In this document: positions 1 through 6,157 of the stretch, in pieces
Position numbering within the stretch: the stretch's first letter is position 1
Layout: the number at the start of each line of letters is the position of its first letter
Assembly (NCBI GenBank): GCA_964419095.1
Contig: CAYQOG010000022.1
Coordinates: forward strand, 1 to 13,546
Direction: 5' to 3'
DNA: 13,546 nt
From: JAKAVK01 sp964419095
GTDB lineage: Archaea; Micrarchaeota; Micrarchaeia; Micrarchaeales; CABMGC01
Notes under the pieces: generated by a model
What the model was told of the DNA's origin: nothing
Seen by the model: only the letters and a program-made list of their open reading frames with translations
Database searches by the model: none
Program-made: the position numbers and the translations under genes

Positions 1-15
1 TCTTTCAATGGCCAT
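1..15 (-). CDS. possible start of next operon gene (first five codons only)
   Basis: On the minus strand an ATG at 15-13 is followed by four codons reading MAIER before the window ends. An AGGTGA element (complement of 21-26) lies five bases upstream, which suits a ribosome binding site. In archaeal operons of this order the gene after SUI1 is usually the RNase P protein Rpp29 (rnp1), then uS17. Five residues cannot identify the product, so this is a positional guess. The 52 bases between the SUI1 stop and this ATG hold no other gene. Confidence 0.3.
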
Positions 16-67
16 GAATGTCACCTAGCTGTTTATTCTTTTCTTCCTTCCCGCCTCGCCGGAGCGG

Positions 68-373
68 TCAGGACATCTCTATGCTCTCTTCCGGATATCC
101 GAGATGGAGCAATGCCTTCTTTGCAGAATCCTTGTGGTCTCCCTGCAGTTCAATTATTCCGTTCTTGAACGTTCCGCCGCAGGCCAGGACTCTTTTAAGC
201 TCTTTCGCAGTCCTCTCCATCTCCTCGCCGGAGAGTCCTGAAACGACGGTCATGTACTTCCTGAACTTTTTCTTCTCCTTGTAAATCTTTATCCTCCTGT
301 TTGTCTCTCTGTCAAGCACTTCGCAGACGCAGATCTCCTTTGGGAGACCGCACTTTGGACACATTTCAGGCAT
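68..373 (-). CDS. translation initiation factor aIF1 (SUI1 family)
   Basis: This 101-residue protein is the archaeal counterpart of eIF1. The family binds the small ribosomal subunit near the P site and enforces accurate start-codon selection. The N-terminus has a small cysteine cluster, CPKCG then CVC (Cys5, Cys8, Cys15, Cys17), typical of archaeal members and possibly metal-binding. It is followed by the SUI1 alpha/beta core, with the family-typical ACGGTFKNGIIELQGDH stretch near residues 64-80. Length is normal. The ATG shares one base with the uL29 stop (TAATG), so translation is probably coupled. Position directly after uL29 is the usual archaeal order and supports the call. A second ATG three codons in is less likely because it would lose the TAATG coupling. 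Confidence 0.95.
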   Translation of the reverse strand: MPEMCPKCGLPKEICVCEVLDRETNRRIKIYKEKKKFRKYMTVVSGLSGEEMERTAKELKRVLACGGTFKNGIIELQGDHKDSAKKALLHLGYPEESIEMS

Positions 374-573
374 TAGGATGCAGCACCTCTCTCCTTAAGC
401 AGTGTAAGTATCTGTGCAATTGTCCTTTTTGTCTCCCTTATCTTGGTGCCCTTCTTGCTTGCAACTCCCGTAGAGGCTATCTTCCTCCTCTCTATGCTGC
501 CCTCAAGCCGCAGCTCCCCTAGCCTGGCCTTGAGCGCCTCTGTTGACAAGCCTCTGAGTTCCTTAATTCTCAT
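373..573 (-). CDS. rpl29: 50S ribosomal protein uL29
   Basis: This small helical protein of the large subunit sits beside the exit tunnel and helps form the docking site for signal recognition particle and chaperones. The sequence starting MRIKELRGLS, with charged helix repeats and a C-terminal helix containing RETKRTIAQIL, fits the two-helix uL29 fold; about 66 residues is normal. I chose the ATG at 573 because MRIKEL aligns with the usual uL29 start. A GTG at 585 in the same frame would add four residues. The region just upstream is unusual: a TATA-like box lies at 609-616, and a strong GGAGG at 607-603 is placed for a different ATG (593) that opens a seven-codon frame ending on this start codon. 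The stop overlaps the aIF1 start. Confidence 0.93.
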   Translation of the reverse strand: MRIKELRGLSTEALKARLGELRLEGSIERRKIASTGVASKKGTKIRETKRTIAQILTLLKERGAAS

Positions 574-593
574 AGTATCAAACACAATAGCAT
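570..593 (-). other. possible seven-codon leader ORF before uL29
   Basis: On the minus strand a GGAGG at 607-603 is followed nine bases later by ATG at 593-591. Seven codons (MLLCLIL) lead to a TGA at 572-570 that overlaps the uL29 ATG as ATGA. The spacing is ideal for translation, better than for either uL29 start. It could couple ribosomes into uL29, or it may be chance. No homolog can be judged at this size. Confidence 0.3.
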
Positions 594-608
594 TTTGCCT
601 TTCCTCCT

Positions 609-616
609 ATATAAAG
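609..616 (-). promoter_or_regulatory. TATA-like box upstream of uL29 (internal operon promoter candidate)
   Basis: The minus strand reads TTTATATA here, in the gap between the uS3 stop (625) and uL29. Archaeal transcription usually starts about 25 bases downstream of the box, which here would be near 585, at the alternative GTG of uL29. A transcript from this box would therefore be nearly leaderless and would lack the GGAGG at 607-603. Inferred from motif and spacing only. Confidence 0.4.
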
Positions 617-624
617 ATAGGGGG

Positions 625-1260
625 TCAGATTTGGGTCTGTGCCGCGGCGATGTTCTTCGGGAGCTCCACCTTCTTGACCTTCCTGTGCGGGAAGACCGTT
701 CCGGGCTGCACTATCCTCACCTGAATCCCTATCGCTCCATACTTCGGGTACGAGGTAACCTTGGCCTCGTCCACCAGCTTGGTCACGTTTCCAGCCTTTG
801 GCAGGTAGCCCAGCCTGACTTTCATCTGCTTTGACCTTGCGCCCTTTGCGGCGAGCTTTCCCGTGGCGACTATCTCGGCGCCAAGCGCCCCGTTGCCCAT
901 TATCTCTTTAATCATCGAGTGAAGTATCCTCCTTGCGTTCATTCCCCGTTCAAGCGAGTTCGCAATGTATCTCCCGACAAGCCTAGGCTCAAGCCTCTGG
1001 TTCTTTACCTCTGCAACGCTTATCTGCGGGTTCTCGACCTTGAATCGCTTCTTCATCTGGTCCGTGAGCGCGTCAATCGTCTCCCCTCCCCTTCCGATGA
1101 CTCTTCCAGGATTCGTTACATAAGTGGTTATTCTCGTTATCACTGGAGTCTTCTGTATCTCTACCCTGGAGAATCCTGCTCTCATCAGTTCCTTCTCAAG
1201 GAACTTTGATATCCTGTACTTGACCATCAAGTCCTCTATGAATTTTCTCTCTACTACCAT
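625..1260 (-). CDS. rps3: 30S ribosomal protein uS3
   Basis: uS3 lies at the mRNA entry channel of the small subunit, where it helps unwind incoming mRNA. The 211-residue protein has an N-terminal type II KH domain with the GxxG loop in VIGRGG (about residues 54-59), followed by the C-terminal uS3 domain with ERGMNARRILHSM and the KGARSKQMKVRLGYLPKAG stretch. The C-terminus is short with no long tail, as in many archaea. I chose ATG 1260; the TTG just before it adds only one residue. The gene begins four bases after the uL22 stop and has no clear Shine-Dalgarno site, so coupling to uL22 translation is likely. The gap of about 50 bases before uL29 is the largest in this operon. Confidence 0.96.
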   Translation of the reverse strand: MVVERKFIEDLMVKYRISKFLEKELMRAGFSRVEIQKTPVITRITTYVTNPGRVIGRGGETIDALTDQMKKRFKVENPQISVAEVKNQRLEPRLVGRYIANSLERGMNARRILHSMIKEIMGNGALGAEIVATGKLAAKGARSKQMKVRLGYLPKAGNVTKLVDEAKVTSYPKYGAIGIQVRIVQPGTVFPHRKVKKVELPKNIAAAQTQI

Positions 1261-1264
1261 CAAA

Positions 1265-1900
1265 TCATGCCAGTATTTTTGCCTTCTCTTCCTTCTTCAC
1301 GGGCGCCTTCTTCTCCTTCGGCTTTTGCGCCGCAGGCTTTGCGCTCTTTATCCTGTTGACATTACCCTTTACTTCCTTCTGCTTTATGAAGTATTTCATA
1401 TTCTCCGTTATACCTTTCTCATCGCCGTTGCCAATTCCTATCTCAAGCTTTGCGTATTCTATGTCGCTGTGGTTTATCGCGCCTCTGCCGTACATTCCCC
1501 TGCCCCAGCTTATGCTTCCCTTTGAAGGATACCTTCTCTCTATTCTGGTTTTGTTTGCAGTCGAGTGCACGATTATCATGTCCTCCCCGCCGAGGCCCCT
1601 GTTCTTCGCGTTGCCAATCGCGTTTATTATCGCTAGTCTCACTTCCTTCGCGGCCTTTATCGGGTAGGCGCCCTTCCTTCCTCCAAGCTCGTGCCTTGCC
1701 CCCATGCCTTTTGAAAACCTTTTGTAGAGTATCGGCATCTCCATTGAGATGACTCCGTCAATCACGTCGAGAGCCCTGTTCACCTTGAGGTATCGCACGG
1801 CGTCGCATACCGCCACGAGGTCCTTGAAACTGACGTTCATGTCGTAGCGCTGCGCGAATACAATGCCTTCCCTCTCTTGATTGAACGAGTATTTCATCAT
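1265..1900 (-). CDS. rpl22: 50S ribosomal protein uL22
   Basis: uL22 binds 23S rRNA and extends a beta-hairpin into the peptide exit tunnel. The 211-residue sequence shows archaeal features: SFKDLVAVCDAVRYLKV near the N-terminus, the KGMGARHELGGRKGAYPIKAA loop split across the middle, and the GRGAINHSDIEYAKLEI stretch near residues 139-155. The conserved domain ends around residue 160. It is followed by about 45 residues rich in Lys, Ala and Pro with no expected fold, longer than the usual archaeal end. The ATG overlaps the uS19 stop (ATGA), so the genes are translationally coupled; a second ATG follows immediately. The identification is firm; the role of the tail is unknown. Confidence 0.95.
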   Translation of the reverse strand: MMKYSFNQEREGIVFAQRYDMNVSFKDLVAVCDAVRYLKVNRALDVIDGVISMEMPILYKRFSKGMGARHELGGRKGAYPIKAAKEVRLAIINAIGNAKNRGLGGEDMIIVHSTANKTRIERRYPSKGSISWGRGMYGRGAINHSDIEYAKLEIGIGNGDEKGITENMKYFIKQKEVKGNVNRIKSAKPAAQKPKEKKAPVKKEEKAKILA

Positions 1901-2289
1901 TTCACCGCTAGGAACTTGCTTCCTCTTGTTGCCCTGATACCAGGAGCAGAGTGCTGCACGTGCTTTGTAGTAAACGAGTATTCCCCTATCCTGTGGCCCA
2001 GATGCTCTACCCTTATCTCGAATTCCTTGTACTCCTTTCCGTTATGCACTGCCAGGCGCATGCCCAGCCACTGAGGAAGTATGACTGCCTCTCTTACGCG
2101 CGTCCTTATCGGGCCCATATTCCCTTCCCTCTTTGCCGCGTCCATATCCGCGACGAGCGCCTTGTACTGCATGCCCATTCGCTTTATCGCCCTCCTTTCC
2201 CTAGAGGTTATGAGCGGAAGATACTGCTCCAGCTTCATCTCCTTGAACTCCTCTGGTTGCTTTCCTCTATACGTGAATACTCTAGCCAT
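1897..2289 (-). CDS. rps19: 30S ribosomal protein uS19
   Basis: uS19 sits on the head of the small subunit next to the A-site tRNA and contacts the large subunit through a bridge. The 130-residue protein begins MARVFTYRGKQPEEF, the usual archaeal start. It carries the core RTRVREAVILPQWLGMRLAVHNGKEY split over about residues 61-86, followed by the HLGHRIGEYSFTTKHVQHSAPGI end (residues 96-118) that binds rRNA. Length matches archaeal rather than bacterial uS19, which is about 92 residues. The gene starts five bases after the uL2 stop, and its TGA overlaps the uL22 ATG. Nothing unusual was seen. Confidence 0.96.
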   Translation of the reverse strand: MARVFTYRGKQPEEFKEMKLEQYLPLITSRERRAIKRMGMQYKALVADMDAAKREGNMGPIRTRVREAVILPQWLGMRLAVHNGKEYKEFEIRVEHLGHRIGEYSFTTKHVQHSAPGIRATRGSKFLAVK

Positions 2290-2294
2290 GATTA

Positions 2295-3014
2295 TCAGCC
2301 TCTCTTTTTCCTTCCTACTCTGCTTGCAGCTATGTGTCCCACCTTTGCTCCAGGAGGTGCATTCCTTGATACCATTGAAGAAGCTCCCTTGTGATGCTGC
2401 TTTCCTCCGAATGGGTGGTCAACAGGATTGGACTTGACACCTCTGTGCCCAGGCCAGTATCCGTTGATCGCATGCATCATGTAGTGGTGCTTCCCTGCCT
2501 TGAGTATCGGCTGCGACTCTTTTCCGCCGCCCGCCGCTGCGCCTATCTCAGCCCTGCATTCCGCAGGAAGATATACTGACTTCTTTGAAGGAAGCATAAC
2601 GTTGACTTTGTCTTGCGAATGTGCGAGCACTGTCGCATAACTGCCTGATGCTCTTGCCATCTTGCCTCCGTCTCCTGGAACAACCTCGATATTGTAAATA
2701 AGCATACCATCAGGTATGTTGCCGAGCGGTAGTATGCTTCCAAGACCTACTTCGGCAGAGGCTCCTTCCTGTATCCTGTCCCCTACCTTGATCCCTTCCG
2801 GAGCTATGAGTATGTTCTCCTTAAGGTCGTCGTACTTGACGCGCATCAGAGGCGCAGAATGTCCAGGGTCGTCTATGAATCCGATTACCTCTCCTACAAC
2901 CTTCCCTTCCTTGACCTGGTTGCCGAAGTTTACGTCAGCCTTGAATGTGTTTGGCGGCCTTGTAAAGGAATGACTTCCCTTTCCACGCCTTTGTACTCGT
3001 ATTTTTTTTCCCAT
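2295..3014 (-). CDS. rpl2: 50S ribosomal protein uL2
   Basis: uL2 is one of the largest core proteins of the large subunit. It contacts the peptidyl transferase centre region and is needed for subunit joining and peptide bond formation. The 239-residue sequence begins with the archaeal GKKIRVQRRGKGSHSF, continues through the OB-like and SH3-like domains (IGFIDDPGHSAPLMRVKYDD; ILPLGNIPDGMLIYNIE), and ends with the conserved catalytic-region loop NPVDHPFGGKQHHKG (about residues 197-211) and NAPPGAKVGHIAASRVGR. The HPFGG form of the loop is normal for archaea. The gene begins 11 bases after uL23. Start ATG 3014 is clear from the N-terminal alignment. Confidence 0.97.
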   Translation of the reverse strand: MGKKIRVQRRGKGSHSFTRPPNTFKADVNFGNQVKEGKVVGEVIGFIDDPGHSAPLMRVKYDDLKENILIAPEGIKVGDRIQEGASAEVGLGSILPLGNIPDGMLIYNIEVVPGDGGKMARASGSYATVLAHSQDKVNVMLPSKKSVYLPAECRAEIGAAAGGGKESQPILKAGKHHYMMHAINGYWPGHRGVKSNPVDHPFGGKQHHKGASSMVSRNAPPGAKVGHIAASRVGRKKRG

Positions 3015-3025
3015 CGAATATCAAC

Positions 3026-3277
3026 TCATACCAGTTTCAGCTTCCTTGCGATGTCGCTCGCCTTCGATTCCTTCCCTATTCTTATGTACGCCTTCTTGAT
3101 GTTCTTTATCGAGATCGAGGTGTTTATCTTCTCGACCTTGACTCCGAAGGTCTTCTCGAACTCCGCCTTTATCTGCGTCTTGTTCGCCCTCATGTCCACG
3201 ACATAGACGATCATGTTGTCGCGATCCACTGACCCGAGGACCTTTTCAGTTGCGATTGGATACATAAGCACGTTCAT
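3026..3277 (-). CDS. rpl23: 50S ribosomal protein uL23
   Basis: uL23 surrounds the peptide exit and is the main contact for the signal recognition particle and nascent-chain factors. The 83-residue protein has the family start MNVLMYPIATEKV, the central VVDMRANKTQIKAEFEKTFG helix-strand region, and the KVEKINTSISIKNIKKAYI strand region; the normal archaeal length is about 80-86. I chose the ATG at 3277 because it aligns with homologs. An in-frame TTG at 3286 overlaps the uL4 stop and would add three residues. An AAGG element lies about ten bases before the ATG, inside the end of uL4. Confidence 0.95.
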   Translation of the reverse strand: MNVLMYPIATEKVLGSVDRDNMIVYVVDMRANKTQIKAEFEKTFGVKVEKINTSISIKNIKKAYIRIGKESKASDIARKLKLV

Positions 3278-3282
3278 GAATA

Positions 3283-4092
3283 TCAAGCCTTCAATCCTAC
3301 ATTGGTTTCCGAGAGAGCTTTCTCTATGCTCTTCACAGCAGCCTCGCTCCAGATCGTGACCCTAGGATGGGATCCCGGTGCGAGCTTCTCTATCGTTAGC
3401 GAAGAGACGCTGCATACGTCGAGTCCCGCGATATTTCTCCCCGCCTTCTCTATCTTTTCTGAATCCGTGACTACTATGAGTATGTTTTTCCTGAACTTCC
3501 TCTGCCTTGTGCTTCTCCTCAATCCCTTTTTCTTCGACGGAGAATGCGATCTCTCGAGCTCCTCTTCGAGTCCGAGTGCGTCAAGTATCTTGGTAAGGTC
3601 CTTTGTCTTCGCGACCTTCTCCACGGCATTTTCTATGACTATGGGAAGCTGTCCCTTGAATGAATGGTTAATCTTTACTATCTCCGAATTTGCGCATCCT
3701 GCGATCGCAGATTCGAGTGCGCGTATGTATTCTTTCCTGTTTATGTTTTCAATTATCTTCCTCTCAAGCTTGTGCGGGTGCGCCCTCCTTCCCTTTGTTG
3801 CGGACGGGATTCTCCTTACGTCTCCCTGTGCCCCGCCACCGAGCGCCTGCCTTGGTCGTATTGCCTGGCCCATGTGCCTCCCTCGCCTCCATGCAGCGTC
3901 ATACCTTCCGATGTAGACCGCAGTCGTATCGATACCTGCCATTACTGAATGCGCTTGGGGCTGGTAGTTGAGGCTCTGCTCCGCAAGGAGCGCCCTTCTG
4001 AGCAAGTCTGCCCTGTACTCTCCCGAGAAGACGCTCGGCAGCACTACGCTTCCCGAGCCCTTTCCGTCAAGATGGTATAAAGTTACATCCAT
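3283..4092 (-). CDS. rpl4: 50S ribosomal protein uL4 (archaeal type)
   Basis: uL4 is an early assembly protein whose long loop lines the exit tunnel. The 269-residue sequence has the archaeal pattern: SGEYRADLLRRALLAEQSLN near residues 23-42, then the tunnel loop with RGRHMGQAIRPRQALGGGAQG and RRIPSATKGRRAHPHKLER (about residues 70-111), and a C-terminal globular half with RNIAGLDVCSVSSLTIEKLAPGS split near residues 219-241. Length matches archaeal rather than bacterial uL4. The ATG lies three bases after the uL3 stop. The only oddity is a Lys/Ser-rich insert near residues 180-200 with KKKGLRRSTRQRKFRK, a charged surface segment also seen in archaeal homologs. Confidence 0.96.
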   Translation of the reverse strand: MDVTLYHLDGKGSGSVVLPSVFSGEYRADLLRRALLAEQSLNYQPQAHSVMAGIDTTAVYIGRYDAAWRRGRHMGQAIRPRQALGGGAQGDVRRIPSATKGRRAHPHKLERKIIENINRKEYIRALESAIAGCANSEIVKINHSFKGQLPIVIENAVEKVAKTKDLTKILDALGLEEELERSHSPSKKKGLRRSTRQRKFRKNILIVVTDSEKIEKAGRNIAGLDVCSVSSLTIEKLAPGSHPRVTIWSEAAVKSIEKALSETNVGLKA

Positions 4093-4095
4093 TGA

Positions 4096-5067
4096 TCATG
4101 CACCCTGTTTAGAAGCGACCGAGACATAGCTCACTGCAGGAACCTTGACCTTTTCCGTCGCCCTCTTGGCCTTCCTTATCCTCATCATTCTCTTTGCAGG
4201 TCCCGGCACCGAGCCGTCAACTATTATGAAGTCGTTCTTCACCATTCCGAAATTCGGGAATCCGCCGCTTACATTTACCGAGGCAACTTCCGCGGCAGTT
4301 CCCATCTTAAGTATGCGCTTGTTGATCTCCGTCCTGAAGTTATATCCCATGTGTCCTGCATGGGGCACTGTGAAAAGAACCTTCGCAGGATGCCATGCGC
4401 CAAGCACTCCGACGTGTCTTATCTTGCCAGTGGCCTTTCTGGCATTCCTTGCGACGCCGAATCTCTTGATCACCCCTGCCCATCCCTTGCCTTTCGAGAT
4501 GGAAGTTACGTCGATATAATCTCCGGCGTTGAGCATATCCGCGGCCTTGACCTCCTTGCCAATCCACTTCTCGAGGAATGCAAACCTTTCAGTGTTGTCT
4601 TTTCCCCCGACCGGAACCTCGAACCTCATTACATTCTTGTTTCCATGCCCGATGTTTCCGAGGTCTGCAAAAAGAAGCGCGCGTACGTCGTTGAATTCGC
4701 CCGCCTTCTCCTTCAATGCATTGAGGTCGTTCTTCTTTATCGCGTTTATGCCTACGCGTTTTGCAAGATTGGCATCATATGCCTCGGAGAAAGGCTGGTT
4801 GTAAAGATAATCTGTTTTGTAGACGCGCACGCCGTAGAGATAAACTCTAGGCATCTCGAGAATCGTGACTGCCCTTATTATCTCTGTTCCTTTTGCAGGG
4901 CTTTCAGAATCGTCAGTCATTGCGATGTGAGTCATTCCCGCTTTCACTGCGACAAATCCTAGGAATCCAGGCTCTGCTACTGAAGGCCAAGACCTCACTC
5001 TTGGCATTTGCCTTTGAGCTCTCCTGTGCGGCCAGTATTCTAGAGAGCCTTTCCTCATGCTGACCAT
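4096..5067 (-). CDS. rpl3: 50S ribosomal protein uL3
   Basis: This is the first gene of the operon and encodes a core protein that reaches the peptidyl transferase centre. The 323-residue sequence has the archaeal start RKGSLEYWPHRRAQRQMPRV, then GFLGFVAVKAGMTH, the central KGKGWAGVIKRFGV, and the tip region LGAWHPAKVLFTVPHAGHMG (residues 222-241) with YNFRTEINKRIL. In most homologs the tip reads AGQ; here the Gln is His239 (codon CAC at 4353-4351). Two ATGs, 5067 and 5058, are possible; the upstream one is taken, though MRKGSLEYWP also looks like a natural start. No strong Shine-Dalgarno site is visible. The nearest TATA box (about 5143-5154) would give a leader of roughly 50 bases. Confidence 0.96.
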   Translation of the reverse strand: MVSMRKGSLEYWPHRRAQRQMPRVRSWPSVAEPGFLGFVAVKAGMTHIAMTDDSESPAKGTEIIRAVTILEMPRVYLYGVRVYKTDYLYNQPFSEAYDANLAKRVGINAIKKNDLNALKEKAGEFNDVRALLFADLGNIGHGNKNVMRFEVPVGGKDNTERFAFLEKWIGKEVKAADMLNAGDYIDVTSISKGKGWAGVIKRFGVARNARKATGKIRHVGVLGAWHPAKVLFTVPHAGHMGYNFRTEINKRILKMGTAAEVASVNVSGGFPNFGMVKNDFIIVDGSVPGPAKRMMRIRKAKRATEKVKVPAVSYVSVASKQGA

Positions 5068-5142
5068 ATGGACTACCAGACTGGACTGTTACCTTGACTT
5101 ACCTGTAGATAACGAGTAGTTAGCAAGCTAATATGCTCTGGA

Positions 5143-5154
5143 CATATTTATAAG
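5143..5154. promoter_or_regulatory. shared palindromic TATA element between uL3 operon and pentapeptide gene
   Basis: The core CATATTTATAAG reads as a good archaeal TATA box on both strands (TTTATAAG rightward, CTTATAAATATG leftward). Rightward it lies about 36 bases before the GTG at 5189. Leftward it lies about 76 bases before the uL3 ATG. No second comparably strong box was seen in the 121-base gap, so it may drive both genes. A weaker CATATTAG lies nearby on the minus strand. Inferred from sequence only. Confidence 0.5.
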
Positions 5155-5188
5155 CCTTACTTTTGCCTTAACTACTGCATAATCCACA

Positions 5189-5980
5189 GTGGAATTGCCA
5201 GTAGAAAGAGATAAAAAGGACGGCAGGAAGATTCATCCAGGGGCACAAGTAATGACTATCGGGACGCTGATGAGAAGGGGGCCGCCGCCGCGGCCGATGC
5301 TGGGACCTCCGGCACCGGTGCCTGCAATCACCGCCCCAATCTATGACGACTCAATGTGCATACTTAGGGTGACAGAATCCCATATCCTGGAAAGACTCAG
5401 GTCACGCAAGTTCGTTGACGGGAATGAGCATAAGTTCGAACGCGTCAGAGCGCAGAAAGAGGAAAAAACGAGCGCAGGCCTGGTCAAGCTGGTGCCTCTG
5501 GACCTCAGTAATGAAATGCTGCATTTCATGTACTCCTCCCTAAGCGACTACAGCGGCACGAAATTCCACAATTCATACCTCTTTCTTGCAACATTCAATG
5601 GATGCATGCTCCGGAGAACAAGCTTCAGGGGCAAGGATACAAACATAATGGAAGTAGATTTCACAGGTTCCGACATGACTCGTGCTGACCTATCCTACGC
5701 GAAGGCGCAGGGAGCAAGGTTCTGCAACATAGGGGCAGATGGGATGAACTTCAATTGCACTAATGTGGCAGGAGCAAGATTTCCAGGAACAGACCTGAGA
5801 AAGGCGAGGAACCTTGAACGCGCAAGGAATCTGGACCTTGCGTATTTCTCAGAGGCAATACTCAACGATTCGCAAAAGAAGGCAGTCAGACTTGCAAGAG
5901 CAAAAAGGCTCTCATCAGATCTCAGAAAGACCGGTGTCAACGCTGCTGACGACACGCAGCTGCTTCAGCGCGCCGTTTAG
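5189..5980 (+). CDS. pentapeptide-repeat protein
   Basis: The 263-residue protein has three parts. Residues 28-45 are Pro-rich (PPPRPMLGPPAPVPA). Residues about 50-120 have mixed helix/strand character with no family I recognise. Residues about 120-225 show five-residue periodicity with a central Phe, Leu or Met, e.g. VDFTG SDMTR ADLSY and ARFPG TDLRK, characteristic of the right-handed quadrilateral beta-helix of pentapeptide repeats. No signal peptide or membrane segment is visible, so it is probably cytoplasmic. Members of this fold include DNA-mimic gyrase protectors, but many have no known role and nothing here points to a partner. GTG 5189 is the first start after an in-frame stop at 5180; the TATA element at 5143-5154 suits a short leader. 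The last 22 codons overlap Pcc1 on the opposite strand. Confidence 0.75.
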   Translation: MELPVERDKKDGRKIHPGAQVMTIGTLMRRGPPPRPMLGPPAPVPAITAPIYDDSMCILRVTESHILERLRSRKFVDGNEHKFERVRAQKEEKTSAGLVKLVPLDLSNEMLHFMYSSLSDYSGTKFHNSYLFLATFNGCMLRRTSFRGKDTNIMEVDFTGSDMTRADLSYAKAQGARFCNIGADGMNFNCTNVAGARFPGTDLRKARNLERARNLDLAYFSEAILNDSQKKAVRLARAKRLSSDLRKTGVNAADDTQLLQRAV

Positions 5981-6136
5981 AGAGGCAAGAAGCGCTCTCG
6001 GATCCTCGGCCTCGACGTTTATTGTCAAGGAATCCTTGGAGCGCGTTATCCTGACCTTGCTTCTCTCGTAATCTAACTTATTGTCAATCACGCTGAGATA
6101 ATCAGTTGCGCCTTTTCCAACCTGGACTTTAAGCAC
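5915..6136 (-). CDS. pcc1: KEOPS complex subunit Pcc1
   Basis: Pcc1 is the small dimerising subunit of the KEOPS complex, which makes the t6A modification at position 37 of ANN-decoding tRNAs with Kae1, Bud32 and Cgi121. The 73-residue protein matches the CTAG/Pcc1 pattern: strand VRITRSKDSLTINVEAEDPR followed by helix ALLASLNGALKQLRVV. The start is uncertain. GTG 6136 lacks a well-spaced Shine-Dalgarno site. A GAGGTG element straddling the eL15 stop sits five bases before an in-frame CTG at 6148-6146, which would add four residues. The gene follows eL15 closely, so the two are probably co-transcribed. Its 3' end overlaps the convergent pentapeptide gene by 66 bases in exact codon register. 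Confidence 0.8.
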   Translation of the reverse strand: MLKVQVGKGATDYLSVIDNKLDYERSKVRITRSKDSLTINVEAEDPRALLASLNGALKQLRVVSSVDTGLSEI

Positions 6137-6157
6137 CGCCTTGTACAGGAAAGCACC

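Noticed and set aside
2391..2420. Phe in the uL2 HPFGG loop as a mutated catalytic-region residue
   Set aside because: The bacterial form is HPHGG, but HPFGG is the normal archaeal form.
3302..3916. 204-residue plus-strand frame opposite uL4
   Set aside because: Its Ser/Phe/Leu-rich content is the expected antisense shadow of a Lys/Glu-rich ribosomal protein, not a membrane protein.
4351..4962. 203-residue plus-strand frame opposite uL3
   Set aside because: It lies antisense to a firmly identified ribosomal gene, has no family resemblance and no ribosome site.
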